DNA from: Bradyrhizobium tropiciagri
GTDB taxonomy: Bacteria; Pseudomonadota; Alphaproteobacteria; Rhizobiales; Xanthobacteraceae
Length of the DNA stretch: 64,000 nt
Direction: 5' to 3'
Assembly: GCF_018130545.1 (NCBI RefSeq)
Contig: NZ_JAFCKF010000010.1
Location: 62,001 to 126,000, forward strand
Of this stretch, positions 46,228 through 55,727 are shown in pieces. The position numbers were made by a program, and so were the translations under genes. The stretch's first letter is position 1. Each line of letters opens with the position of its first letter. The notes beneath the pieces are model-generated. The model was not told where the DNA came from and did no database searches. It saw only the letters and a list, made by a program, of their open reading frames with translations.

Positions 46228-46500
46228 CTACCAGATCACGACCGCACAAATCAGCGCCAACGGCACCGCTGCGCCGCCGATGACGACCCAGCGGCGCATA
46301 TCAGCGGGATCGCGGGAATATCTGAAAATCTGTACGGCGACGAAGAAGCAGACCGCGGCACCGAGGATGATGCGAAACAGATCGGAGGGCGTCTCATAGG
46401 CCGACCAAATGGTTTCGTTTTGCGGCATCGCGACACGAGCCGTTATCACCACCACAACGGTCAGAAACAGCGTCCGCAGGATAAGACCGAGGAAACGCAT
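46228..46500 (-). CDS. Small membrane protein
   Basis: A 90-residue protein with an N-terminal hydrophobic helix (FLGLILRTLFLTVVVVITARV) and a second/third one near residues 40-55 and 70-90 (WVVIGGAAVPLALICAVVIW). The start at 46500 (MRFLGLILR) is preferred. The function is unknown. It is convergent with the secreted protein gene. Confidence 0.6.
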   Translation of the reverse strand: MRFLGLILRTLFLTVVVVITARVAMPQNETIWSAYETPSDLFRIILGAAVCFFVAVQIFRYSRDPADMRRWVVIGGAAVPLALICAVVIW

Positions 46501-46590
46501 ATGGCGTCCTGATTCACACTCCCGCGCCAACGATATCACGAATCCGGCCAAAAAAGCATTCATTTGGCTACGCTCTCGCCAACTCCAAAC

Positions 46591-46618
46591 AAAAATCCCG
46601 GAGCCATGTCCCGGGATT
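46591..46618 (-). terminator. Terminator of first TakP-like gene
   Basis: On the minus strand AATCCCGG (46618-46611) pairs with CCGGGATT (46601-46594) around a 9-base loop, followed by a T run (AAAAA on the plus strand at 46591-46595). It lies 26 bases past the stop. Confidence 0.85.
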
Positions 46619-46643
46619 CCTGCTCACGTCGAAGGCAGAGCCG

Positions 46644-47732
46644 TCAGGCCTGAGAGTGGCGCGCCATGAAATTGTCATAGCCAACTTCGGCCACCTGGAA
46701 CCACTGATAGCCGTTGTTGGAGAACGACGTCAGCGAGTCATAGACCTTCTTGAAGTTGGCGTTGGTCGCCGCCACCTCGTTATGCAGCTCCTTGGCCGCC
46801 TTGAACGAGGCTTCCATCACGGGTGCCGGGAACGGACGCAGTTTGGTGCCGCTCGCGAGCAGCTTCTTCAGCGCGAGCGGATTGGCCTGATCGTAACGCG
46901 CCATCATCCAGTTGTTGGCGAGATGGCCGGCCTGTTCGAGCACGAACTGATAGTGCTTCGGCAGCGCATTCCACTTGTCGAGATTGATCATCGCCACCAG
47001 CATCGGGCCGCCTTCCCACCAACCCGGGAAGTAGTAGTTCGGCGCAACTTTGAACAAGCCGAGCTTCTCGTCATCATAGGGGCCGACCCATTCCGCTGCG
47101 TCGATCGTGCCCTTCTCGAGCGCCGGATAGATGTCGCCGCCGGCGAGCTGCTGCGGCACGCAACCGAGCTTCTGCATCACGCGCCCGGCAAAGCCGCCGA
47201 TCCGGAATTTCAGACCCTTGAGATCGTCGACGCTATTGATCTCCTTGCGGAACCAACCACCCATCTGGCAGCCGGTGTTGCCGGCAAGCAGCGAGGTGAC
47301 GTTGTAGCTCTTGTAGAACTCGTTGAGCAGTTCCTTGCCGCCGCCGAGCATGAACCAGGCTTGGTTGAGCCGCATGTTGGGCCCGAACGGCACCGAGGAG
47401 CCGAAGGTGAAGGTCGGGTCCTTGCCGAAGTAATAATAGGGCGCGGTGTGGCCCATCTCGACCGTTCCGTTCTGCACGGCGTCGAGCACCTGGAGGCCGG
47501 GCACGATCTCGCCGGCGGCAAAGGTCTGGATCTGGAATTTGTTGTCGGTGGCCTCGCCGACCGCCTTGGCCATCAGTTCGGCGCCGCCGTGCAGCGTGTC
47601 GAGCGTCTTCGGCCAGCTCGTGGTCAGGCGCCATTTCAGCTCCGGCATCGACTGCGCGATCGCCGGCGCGGCGACGGTGGCGGCACCGGCGACGCCCAGT
47701 CCTGTGACCTTGATGAAATCCCTGCGCTTCAT
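46644..47732 (-). CDS. TRAP transporter substrate-binding protein, TakP-like
   Basis: A 362-residue periplasmic binding protein with a Tat signal (MKRRDFIKVTGLGVAGAATV, cleavage after AIA-QS). The mature part has [42 protein letters not shown] and [23 protein letters not shown], which closely follow the Na+/2-oxo acid binding protein TakP of Rhodobacter. It is a paralog, of the same length, of the gene at 47980. No membrane subunits are adjacent. Confidence 0.9.
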   Translation of the reverse strand: MKRRDFIKVTGLGVAGAATVAAPAIAQSMPELKWRLTTSWPKTLDTLHGGAELMAKAVGEATDNKFQIQTFAAGEIVPGLQVLDAVQNGTVEMGHTAPYYYFGKDPTFTFGSSVPFGPNMRLNQAWFMLGGGKELLNEFYKSYNVTSLLAGNTGCQMGGWFRKEINSVDDLKGLKFRIGGFAGRVMQKLGCVPQQLAGGDIYPALEKGTIDAAEWVGPYDDEKLGLFKVAPNYYFPGWWEGGPMLVAMINLDKWNALPKHYQFVLEQAGHLANNWMMARYDQANPLALKKLLASGTKLRPFPAPVMEASFKAAKELHNEVAATNANFKKVYDSLTSFSNNGYQWFQVAEVGYDNFMARHSQA

Positions 47733-47894
47733 TTTTGAATCCTGCCCTGTGTGATTGTGTTGTCCGAGCGTCGACTGCTTTGCATCGTCGCGCCGCTTTT
47801 CTTTGCCGTCGTGACCGGTCACCGATCACGCGCCGCCTTCGTGCCGAGGCTTGCGCCGCGAGCATGGAACATCCCCCTGCCGAATGCCAGACGC

Positions 47895-47924
47895 AAAAAA
47901 CCCGACCTCCTTGCGGAGGCCGGG
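47895..47924 (-). terminator. Terminator of second TakP-like gene
   Basis: On the minus strand CCCGGCCTCC (47924-47915) pairs with GGAGGTCGGG (47910-47901, one G-T wobble) around a 4-base loop, followed by TTTTTT (47900-47895). It shows that the two binding-protein genes are transcribed separately, at least in part. Confidence 0.9.
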
Positions 47925-47979
47925 CTACTTAAGTCGAAGCTTTTGTCGCGTTCTCTTCTCGCGAACGCTTGAGACGCTG

Positions 47980-49215
<1,236 letters not shown>

Positions 49216-49315
49216 TTAAACGAAAGTCTGATGGTGCAGGAAATCGACTGGAAAATGCGGGCTTGGGCGGTGGCAATGGACCTCCTGAGGTCACCCGCGA
49301 CGCAAGCCTGCATCA

Positions 49316-49363
49316 GCGGTAAATCGCCGCGTGCGGGCCATCCGGCTCGCCCGCAACCACCGG
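49316..49363 (-). pseudogene. Fragment of mrp 3' coding region
   Basis: This segment matches 49886-49933 inside the intact mrp gene at 44 of 48 positions, with the first 24 identical (GCGGTAAATCGCCGCGTGCG...). Read on the minus strand it encodes GSPVVAGEPDGPHAAIYR then a stop, against GNPVVESEPDGPHAAIYR in Mrp. It is a truncated partial duplicate 570 bases from the intact copy. Confidence 0.8.
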
Positions 49364-49376
49364 GCTCCCAAGGCAA

Positions 49377-49613
49377 TCAGCGCCGCGTCGTCTCCCGCGC
49401 CTTCTTGGCCTTGTCGGCCAAATGTCGCCCGCGCCGAATCCAGCTTTGCGCGGTGGTCTTGCTGACGCCATAGGTCTTGGCGATCGACTCGGCGGCCTCG
49501 CCGATCGAGTCGGATTTCTTCGCGACGTTGAACGCCAGGCGGGAGGCCTCTTCGCGCTTCTCCCGCGTCAGATGCTTGCGGCGTGTTTTCTTTGCTTCGC
49601 GTGATGCTGCCAT
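49377..49613 (-). CDS. Small helix-turn-helix protein
   Basis: A 78-residue, strongly basic protein (MAASREAKKTRRKHLTREKR). Its C-terminal half, IGEAAESIAKTYGVSKTTAQSWIRRGRHLA, is a good helix-turn-helix, so DNA binding is likely. The frame is open upstream, but the ATG at 49613 is the sensible start. It lies between the mrp fragment and the intact mrp gene, within the segment bounded by the duplicated sequence. I recognise no named family. Confidence 0.6.
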   Translation of the reverse strand: MAASREAKKTRRKHLTREKREEASRLAFNVAKKSDSIGEAAESIAKTYGVSKTTAQSWIRRGRHLADKAKKARETTRR

Positions 49614-49831
49614 GTCGACGGTCGCCCCACGACCCTTCTGCAGTTCGGCCTCACCCGTGGCCGCCTTCGACCAATACAAGGGTGGTACGATTCGGCCGCT
49701 GCTGCACAAACATACAGGCCGAAACCGATTCAGCAATCGTCCAGAGGCACCAAGGGCGACAGGCCTGTGAAGAAAGGCCACCGGACGCCGGCATATCAGG
49801 CCGGTCGACTCGCCGGGACAGCACTGTGGGC

Positions 49832-50962
49832 TCAGGCGGCGGCAATCACGCCTTGCAGCTGCTCGCGCACCTTGCCGCCGATCGCGCGGTAAATCGCCGC
49901 GTGCGGGCCGTCCGGCTCGCTCTCGACCACCGGGTTGCCGGAATCGGAGGCGGCGCGGATCGCGATGTGCAGGGGGATCTCGCCGAGGAACGGCACCCCG
50001 AGCTTCTCGGCCTCGTGGCGGGCGCCGCCATGGCCGAAGATGTCCGAGCGGGTGCCGCAATGCGGGCACTGGAAATAGCTCATGTTCTCGACAATGCCGA
50101 GCACCGGCACGTTGACCTTCTTGAACATCGCCAGCCCCCGCCGCGCGTCGATCAGCGAGAGATCCTGCGGCGTCGAGACGATGACGGCGCCCTTAAGCGG
50201 GACGTTCTGCGCCAGCGTCAGCTGGGCATCGCCGGTGCCGGGCGGCATGTCGACGACCAGCACGTCGAGCGTGCCCCAGGCGACGTCGCGCAGCATCTGG
50301 GTGATCGCCGACATCACCATCGGCCCGCGCCAGATCATCGCAGTGTCCTCCTCGACCAGGAAGCCGATCGACATGATCGACAGGCCGAAGCGCACGAGCG
50401 GGATCATCTTCTTGTCGTCGTTGAGCTGCGGCTTCTCGCGAATGCCGGTCAGCCGCGGCACCGACGGGCCGTAGATGTCGGCATCAAGCAATCCGACGCG
50501 CAGGCCGAGGTCGCGCAGGCCGAGCGCGAGGTTGAGCGCGGTGGTCGACTTGCCGACCCCGCCCTTGCCGGAGGCAACCGCGATGACGGCGGCGATGCCG
50601 GGAATCTCGGCCTGGCGCGCCATCGGCGATTGCGCACCGGGCGGATGCGGATGACGGTGCGCGGATGCGGGCTGGACGCCGCCGGCCGGCCGCGGCGGAG
50701 GCGCTGCGGCGCCTGCCTTGCGCTCCGCGGTCAGCGCGATCATCGCGACGCTGACGCCGGGAATGGCGCGCACGGCATTCTCGGCCTGCGCACGCACGCT
50801 CTCCCACGCACGGGCTTCGGCAGCATCGACGTTGATCGAGAAGAACACCTTGCCGTCGGTGACCGTGATCGCCGACAGCACATTGGCATTGGTCAAGGGG
50901 ACGCCGCGCGGCGACATCACCTTGGCAAGGCAATCGAGAACCTGTTGCTGCGTCACGCTCAC
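49832..50962 (-). CDS. mrp: Mrp/NBP35-type iron-sulfur carrier ATPase
   Basis: A 376-residue ApbC/Mrp protein. The N-terminal 95 residues are a DUF59/MIP18-like domain (SPRGVPLTNANVLSAITVTDGKVFF), followed by a His/Pro-rich linker and the P-loop ATPase with ASGKGGVGKSTTALNLAL. CPHCGTRSDIFGHGG holds the CxxC that bridges an Fe-S cluster in the dimer. It loads [4Fe-4S] clusters on apo-enzymes. The end of the gene is the source of the fragment at 49316. Confidence 0.94.
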   Translation of the reverse strand: MSVTQQQVLDCLAKVMSPRGVPLTNANVLSAITVTDGKVFFSINVDAAEARAWESVRAQAENAVRAIPGVSVAMIALTAERKAGAAAPPPRPAGGVQPASAHRHPHPPGAQSPMARQAEIPGIAAVIAVASGKGGVGKSTTALNLALGLRDLGLRVGLLDADIYGPSVPRLTGIREKPQLNDDKKMIPLVRFGLSIMSIGFLVEEDTAMIWRGPMVMSAITQMLRDVAWGTLDVLVVDMPPGTGDAQLTLAQNVPLKGAVIVSTPQDLSLIDARRGLAMFKKVNVPVLGIVENMSYFQCPHCGTRSDIFGHGGARHEAEKLGVPFLGEIPLHIAIRAASDSGNPVVESEPDGPHAAIYRAIGGKVREQLQGVIAAA

Positions 50963-51018
50963 CGCGCATCTCCTGGAAAGTTCAAGAAACCTCCCATAGA
51001 GCGTTGCAGCGCAAAAGG

Positions 51019-51456
51019 CTACCTCGCTCCGACGTCGTCCCGCCGCTCGGCCGGCGCCGCTGAGCCTCCCTCCTTGGCGGCCTCGTAGTTCAGCTCGATC
51101 ATCACCCCGTTGGGGTCGTTGACGAAGATCTGCCAGAGATCGCCGCCGGGAACCTGGCGGGAGTCGAATTCCATGCCCTTGGACTGCAGCCGCTGCCGCA
51201 TCCCGGCAAAGCCGTGGCTGGCAAAGGCGACATGATGGACAACGCCGGAGTCAGGCTTTTGCGCCTCGTCGGTCGCGGAAATATCGACCAGATGCACGAC
51301 CGCCTTGCCCTCGCTGTACATCCACGCTCCGGGGAACGCGAAGTTCGGCCGCGCACCCTTTTCCAGGCCCAGAATGTCCTCATAGAACCGCACCGTGGCG
51401 GTGAGATTCCGGGTCCGGATATTGAAATGATCGAGCACACCGACGCTCATGCCCAT
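51019..51456 (-). CDS. VOC family protein
   Basis: A 145-residue vicinal-oxygen-chelate protein: DHFNIRTRNLTATVRFYEDILGL at the start with a metal His, HHVAFASHGFAGMRQRL in the second half and FVNDPNGVMIELNY with the Glu ligand. It resembles bleomycin-resistance/glyoxalase type proteins. Start at 51456 (MGMSVGVLDHF) follows GGGAG at a proper distance. It is divergent from the dehydrogenase gene. Confidence 0.87.
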   Translation of the reverse strand: MGMSVGVLDHFNIRTRNLTATVRFYEDILGLEKGARPNFAFPGAWMYSEGKAVVHLVDISATDEAQKPDSGVVHHVAFASHGFAGMRQRLQSKGMEFDSRQVPGGDLWQIFVNDPNGVMIELNYEAAKEGGSAAPAERRDDVGAR

Positions 51457-51655
51457 GCGAGACACTCCCTTTTTTGTGAGGTTCTTTGGTAGGCCGATCC
51501 TAGCACAAAACCGGGGTCTGCCATCCAACGAAGCCGTTGCCCTCCGCTGCGCAGGGGGTATGGTGCGGCTCCTTCCATGGACGGAATGCCCTGCCCGCTG
51601 CGACATTTCCGACGGGTCTTGGGCGATCACCACGGCAAATCACAAGGTATCAGAC

Positions 51656-52528
51656 ATGGCTAAAGTCGCTTTTCTCGGTCTCGGCGTAATGGGCTTCCCG
51701 ATGGCGGGGCACCTCGTGAAAAAGGGCGGCCATGAGGTCACCGTGTACAACCGAACCGCGGCGAAGGCGAAGGAATGGGCCGACAAGTTCGGCGGCAAGA
51801 CCGCAGCCACCCCGAAAGCTGCCGCCGAAGGTCAGGACTTCGTGATGTGCTGCGTCGGCAATGACAACGACCTGCGCGCGGTCACGATCGGTCCCGATGG
51901 CGCCTTTACCGGGATGAAGAAGGGCGCGACCTTCGTCGATCACACCACCGCCTCCGCCGAGGTCGCCCGCGAGCTCGATGCCGCCGCCACCAAGGCCGGC
52001 TTCAAATTCGTCGACGCTCCGGTGTCCGGCGGCCAGGCCGGCGCCGAGAACGGCGTGTTGACGGTGATGTGCGGCGGCGCCGAAGACGCCTATGCGGGCG
52101 CGGAGCCGATCATCACCGGCGCCTATGCGCGGATGTGCAAGCTGCTCGGACCGGCAGGCGCCGGCCAGCTGACCAAGATGGTCAACCAGATCTGCATCGC
52201 AGGCCTGGTGCAGGGCCTCTCCGAGGGCATCCACTTCGCCAAGAAGAGCGGCCTCGACGTCGCGGCCGTGATCGAGACCATCTCCAAGGGCGCCGCGCAG
52301 TCCTGGCAGATGGAGAACCGCTACAAGACCATGAACGAGGGCAAGTACGATTTCGGCTTCGCGGTCGAGTGGATGCGCAAGGACCTTTCGATCGCGCTGG
52401 CGGAAGCCCGCCGCAACGGCGCCACCCTGCCCGCGACCGCGCTGGTCGACCAGTTCTATGCCGAGGTCGAGAAGATGGGCGGCAAGCGCTGGGATACGTC
52501 GAGCCTGCTCGCCCGCCTGCAGCGTTAA
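51656..52528 (+). CDS. Beta-hydroxyacid dehydrogenase (3-hydroxyisobutyrate dehydrogenase family)
   Basis: A 290-residue NAD(P)-dependent enzyme. Rossmann loop VAFLGLGVMGFPMAGHLV, substrate motif FVDAPVSGGQAGAENGVLTVM, and catalytic Lys in GAGQLTKMVNQ (about residue 173). Possible substrates are 3-hydroxyisobutyrate, tartronate semialdehyde or succinate semialdehyde; the sequence does not decide. ATG at 51656 follows AAGG. Confidence 0.9.
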   Translation: MAKVAFLGLGVMGFPMAGHLVKKGGHEVTVYNRTAAKAKEWADKFGGKTAATPKAAAEGQDFVMCCVGNDNDLRAVTIGPDGAFTGMKKGATFVDHTTASAEVARELDAAATKAGFKFVDAPVSGGQAGAENGVLTVMCGGAEDAYAGAEPIITGAYARMCKLLGPAGAGQLTKMVNQICIAGLVQGLSEGIHFAKKSGLDVAAVIETISKGAAQSWQMENRYKTMNEGKYDFGFAVEWMRKDLSIALAEARRNGATLPATALVDQFYAEVEKMGGKRWDTSSLLARLQR

Positions 52529-52666
52529 CGCCTCGCATCCGGCCATGGTGACCCGCGCCGGCGGGTCACCTGCCCTGCTGCGGCGTCTCCCGATGTTTGC
52601 AAGCTCCGCAGCACTACGATTGCGCACCATTTGCGCAGCAGCGCACCGCCCGCCGCAAAAGTTAAT

Positions 52667-52682
52667 TTAACCTCCGGTTAAC
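52667..52682. promoter_or_regulatory. CtrA binding box (TTAA-N7-TTAAC)
   Basis: TTAACCTCCGGTTAAC exactly fits the alphaproteobacterial CtrA consensus TTAA-N7-TTAAC. It lies 100 bases before the kinase start in an AT-rich stretch. A second near-match with an 8-base spacer, TTAA-GTCATCGC-TTAA, follows at 52699-52714. The gap 52529-52781 is otherwise gene-free. Confidence 0.65.
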
Positions 52683-52781
52683 GAGTTTCTTTAGCTCTTT
52701 AAGTCATCGCTTAATGATTTAGCGTTACAGATAGACAATGCAAAAGGCCCGCGCGGTTCGCTGGCAGGATTTGTGTTGTTT

Positions 52782-54386
52782 ATGAGTAATCCCGCAGAAA
52801 AGCCTGAAGTTGTAGCGCTTCCGGCAGGACCTCAGGTGGCGGCGCCGGTGAACAGCCGGCGCGTTGCTGCGCAGCGGGTACGCGAGGCGCGGGATCGGTT
52901 AACGTCAACCAGTGGAACCCGCCCGGCGTTCGACGCCGAACTGCTCCGCCAATACGCCCAGACCCGGATCTCGGCCTCCTACGTCGTGATGCTGCTGGTG
53001 GTGGCAACCGGCGTGCTGTTCGGCCTCTGGATGAAGCCGATCGTTGCCGGCGCCTGGACGGTCGGCATCCTCTGCGTCCATGTCGCAATCATCCGCAGCT
53101 GCGTCCGCTTCCTCGCCGAGCCCAGCTCGGTCGCTGTGACCCGCAAATGGCGGACGCGGTTCGTGCTGCTCGACCTGCTCTACGGCCTGTGCTGGACCGC
53201 GATCCTGATCCACCCCGCCGGGCGCGATCTCGCCTCCAACACGCTGATGATGTTCCTGATGCTGCTGGTGATCGCGGTCTCCAGCATGCTGGCGGCGAGC
53301 CTGCCGATCGCAGCGCTCGCGGCAACCGTGCCGGTGACGGTCGGGATCGCGCTCGACCTCGTGCTCAACGGCGCGTTCGACAATTACGTGCTGGCGCTAC
53401 TGGCGCTTGCCGCCGAGGGTTATTTCGCGCTGCTGGCGCACCGCCTGCATTCGACCACGCTGGCAACGCTGGAGGCCCGTGCCGAAAAGGACGCGCTGAT
53501 CGGCGAACTGGAACAGGCCAAGGCGATCTCCGACGAGGCGCGGCACCGCGCCGAATCCGCCAACGTCGCCAAGTCGCGCTTCCTGGCCCAGATGAGCCAC
53601 GAACTGCGCACACCGCTCAACGCCATCCTCGGCTTCTCCGAGGTGATGAAGAGCGAGATCTTCGGCGCACACGCCGTGCCGGTCTACAAGGAATATTCCG
53701 CCGACATCCATAATTCCGGCGTGCACCTGCTCAATCTCATCAACGAGATCCTCGATCTGTCGCGGATCGAGGCCGGCCGCTACGAGCTCAACGAAGAGGC
53801 CGTGGCGCTGGTCCATGTCGTCGCCGACTGCCATCATTTGCTGAAGCTGCGCGCCTCCAGTCGTGGCATCACCATCCACGAAGTGTTCGAGCACGGCATG
53901 CCCCGGATCTGGGGCGACGAGCGCGCCATCCGCCAGGTCGTGCTCAATCTGCTCTCCAACTCGATCAAGTTCACCCCGCAGGGCGGCGAGATCTGGCTCA
54001 AGGTCGGCTGGACCGCGTCGGGCGGGCAGTATCTGAGCGTCAAGGACACCGGCAGCGGCATCGCCGAGGACGAGATCCCGGTCGTGCTGGCCTCGTTCGG
54101 CCAGGGCTCCAACTCGATCAAGTCGGCGGAACAGGGTGCGGGCCTCGGCCTGCCGATCGCGAAGAGCCTGATCGACATGCATGGCGGCACCTTCACGCTG
54201 AAATCGAAGCTGCGCATCGGCACCGAGGTGATCGTGACCTTGCCGCCGGAGCGGGTGATGAGCGCGCTGGCGCCGATGACGGAGGAAGCGCCACCGATGC
54301 AGCCGGAGCCCGCCGAGCCCACGATGGCGGCCGACCGGAAGAGCGTGCGCCGCAAGTCGATCATGAGTGCCGGCACCGGATTGTAG
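52782..54386 (+). CDS. Membrane sensor histidine kinase, PleC/DivJ/PdhS-like
   Basis: A 534-residue kinase. Residues 65-235 hold about six membrane segments in pairs, followed by a coiled coil (EKDALIGELEQAKAISDEAR) and HisKA FLAQMSHELRTPLNAILGFSEVM with the phosphorylated His. Then comes the HATPase domain: N box NLLSNSIKFTPQGG, DTGSGIAEDE, GAGLGLPIAKSL. The HisKA sequence with YSADIHNSGVHLLNLINEILDLSRIEAG is typical of alphaproteobacterial PleC/DivJ/PdhS kinases that govern the DivK-CtrA system. The CtrA box upstream fits such a role. Confidence 0.88.
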   Translation: MSNPAEKPEVVALPAGPQVAAPVNSRRVAAQRVREARDRLTSTSGTRPAFDAELLRQYAQTRISASYVVMLLVVATGVLFGLWMKPIVAGAWTVGILCVHVAIIRSCVRFLAEPSSVAVTRKWRTRFVLLDLLYGLCWTAILIHPAGRDLASNTLMMFLMLLVIAVSSMLAASLPIAALAATVPVTVGIALDLVLNGAFDNYVLALLALAAEGYFALLAHRLHSTTLATLEARAEKDALIGELEQAKAISDEARHRAESANVAKSRFLAQMSHELRTPLNAILGFSEVMKSEIFGAHAVPVYKEYSADIHNSGVHLLNLINEILDLSRIEAGRYELNEEAVALVHVVADCHHLLKLRASSRGITIHEVFEHGMPRIWGDERAIRQVVLNLLSNSIKFTPQGGEIWLKVGWTASGGQYLSVKDTGSGIAEDEIPVVLASFGQGSNSIKSAEQGAGLGLPIAKSLIDMHGGTFTLKSKLRIGTEVIVTLPPERVMSALAPMTEEAPPMQPEPAEPTMAADRKSVRRKSIMSAGTGL

Positions 54387-54540
54387 AACATGTCGCGAAA
54401 AAACGTGACGCGGTCTTCGCTGCCAATAAATGCAAGGCGTTCGCGCGACGACCATGCTCGCGACAAAAAGCCGGGGCGTGATGCAGCATCCCGATTCGAC
54501 CGGCTTGCACTGGCGGCCGAAACGGTTCAACAGTTGAAGA

Positions 54541-54744
54541 ATGAGCTCAGAGACACCGTGTATCGCAGTCTGCATGATGGACCCCAGGACGAAGCTCTGC
54601 TTCGGCTGCGGCCGCACGCTTCCGGAGATCGCGCGCTGGCACAAGATGGACAGCGCGGAGCGGCGGTCGGTGATGGCGGCGCTGCCGGCACGCATGGCCG
54701 AGGCCGGGCTCCAGCGCATGGAGCCGCGTCCGAAGCGCGCCTGA
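54541..54744 (+). CDS. DUF1289 domain-containing protein
   Basis: A 67-residue protein with the DUF1289 signature CIAVCMMDPRTKLCFGCGRTLPEIARW; four Cys suggest a small metal-binding or Fe-S domain. The C-terminus is Arg/Lys-rich. The function is unknown. It is followed 22 bases on by the aspartic protease gene. Confidence 0.88.
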   Translation: MSSETPCIAVCMMDPRTKLCFGCGRTLPEIARWHKMDSAERRSVMAALPARMAEAGLQRMEPRPKRA

Positions 54745-54766
54745 GCACCGCCGCGGCCGGAGGTGC

Positions 54767-55360
54767 ATGGTGACCCGCATCCTCCTCGTCATGCTGCTCT
54801 TGATGGCAACCGCCGGCGCCGTCGTCGCCTATGGCGATCCCGACCAGATCGCGCGCGCCAGGGAGAACCTGACCCAGATCTTCGGCCGCAGCACCACCGC
54901 CTCGGCGTCCACTTCCACCTCCGCCCCTGCGGTGCAGATCGCGCGCAGCCAGGGCGGCGAGTTCGCCTTCCGCGCCAAGATCAACGGCGTCAGCGCGCCG
55001 ATGGTGATCGACACCGGCGCGACCTCGGTGGTGCTGACCTGGGAAACCGCCAAGGCGATCGGGTTGCCGACCGACATGCTCGACTACAATGTCGACCTCG
55101 AGACCGCCGGCGGTCACACCAAGGCGGCGCGGCTGACGCTCGATCGTCTCGCGGTCGGCAAGCTGGTCGAGAAATCGGTCCCGGCGCTGGTGGTGCAGCG
55201 CGGGCAGATGAAGACCAATCTGCTCGGCATGAGCTTCCTCGACCGACTCGAAAGCTGGGGTGTCCGCTCCGACACGCTGAGCCTGACCGGATACCCCGAC
55301 GTCACCGGCAGCATCAGCACCTCAAGCCGCCATCGTCGCCCGCGCACGGTTGTCGACTAG
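54767..55360 (+). CDS. Clan AA (retropepsin-like) aspartic protease, TIGR02281 type
   Basis: A 197-residue protein with an N-terminal membrane anchor (RILLVMLLLMATAGAVVAYG) and an aspartic protease fold. The catalytic DTG is in MVIDTGATSVVLTW. LLGMSFLDRL is the second family motif. It probably works as a dimer in the periplasm or bound to the inner membrane, on unknown substrates. Its stop comes 2 bases before that of the convergent catC gene. Confidence 0.88.
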   Translation: MVTRILLVMLLLMATAGAVVAYGDPDQIARARENLTQIFGRSTTASASTSTSAPAVQIARSQGGEFAFRAKINGVSAPMVIDTGATSVVLTWETAKAIGLPTDMLDYNVDLETAGGHTKAARLTLDRLAVGKLVEKSVPALVVQRGQMKTNLLGMSFLDRLESWGVRSDTLSLTGYPDVTGSISTSSRHRRPRTVVD

Positions 55361-55362
55361 CG

Positions 55363-55653
55363 CTAGCGGTCGTCGTCGTGGATCGACGACGGATGCCGGC
55401 ACAGCGGTGTTACGCTGATCTCCATGAACGGAAACAGCGGCAGGCTCGACAGGATGTCGTGCAATTCCTGCGCGCCGGATACATCGAAGATGCTGACATT
55501 GGCGTAGCGCCCGGCCACCCGCCACAGATGGCGCCAGGCGCCCGTCCGCTGCAGCTCCATGGCGCGGGTGCGCTCGGCTTGTTTCAGCGCATCGACTTTT
55601 TCCGCCGGGATGTCGTGCGGAATCCGCACATCCATTTCAACGTGGAATAGCAT
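55363..55653 (-). CDS. catC: Muconolactone delta-isomerase
   Basis: A 96-residue enzyme converting muconolactone to 3-oxoadipate enol-lactone in the catechol branch of the beta-ketoadipate pathway. The pattern MLFHVEMDVRIPHDIPAEKVD, ARAMELQRTGAWRHLWRVAGRYANVS and PLFPFMEISVTPLCRHPS is that of CatC. It is downstream of the monooxygenase gene with a strong hairpin between. Confidence 0.92.
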   Translation of the reverse strand: MLFHVEMDVRIPHDIPAEKVDALKQAERTRAMELQRTGAWRHLWRVAGRYANVSIFDVSGAQELHDILSSLPLFPFMEISVTPLCRHPSSIHDDDR

Positions 55654-55678
55654 GGCGATGGTCTCCCCTTACAAAGGC

Positions 55679-55706
55679 GAAGCCGCCGCGTGATCGCGGC
55701 GGCTTC
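55679..55706 (-). terminator. Intercistronic hairpin between monooxygenase and catC
   Basis: A perfect 12-bp stem (GAAGCCGCCGCG 55679-55690 with CGCGGCGGCTTC 55695-55706) with a 4-base loop. On the minus strand it is followed by GCCTTTGT, a weak T tract. It may act as a partial terminator or RNA processing/stability element that sets catC expression lower than the monooxygenase. Confidence 0.65.
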
Positions 55707-55727
55707 ATCGATTTGTCTAACAGATTG

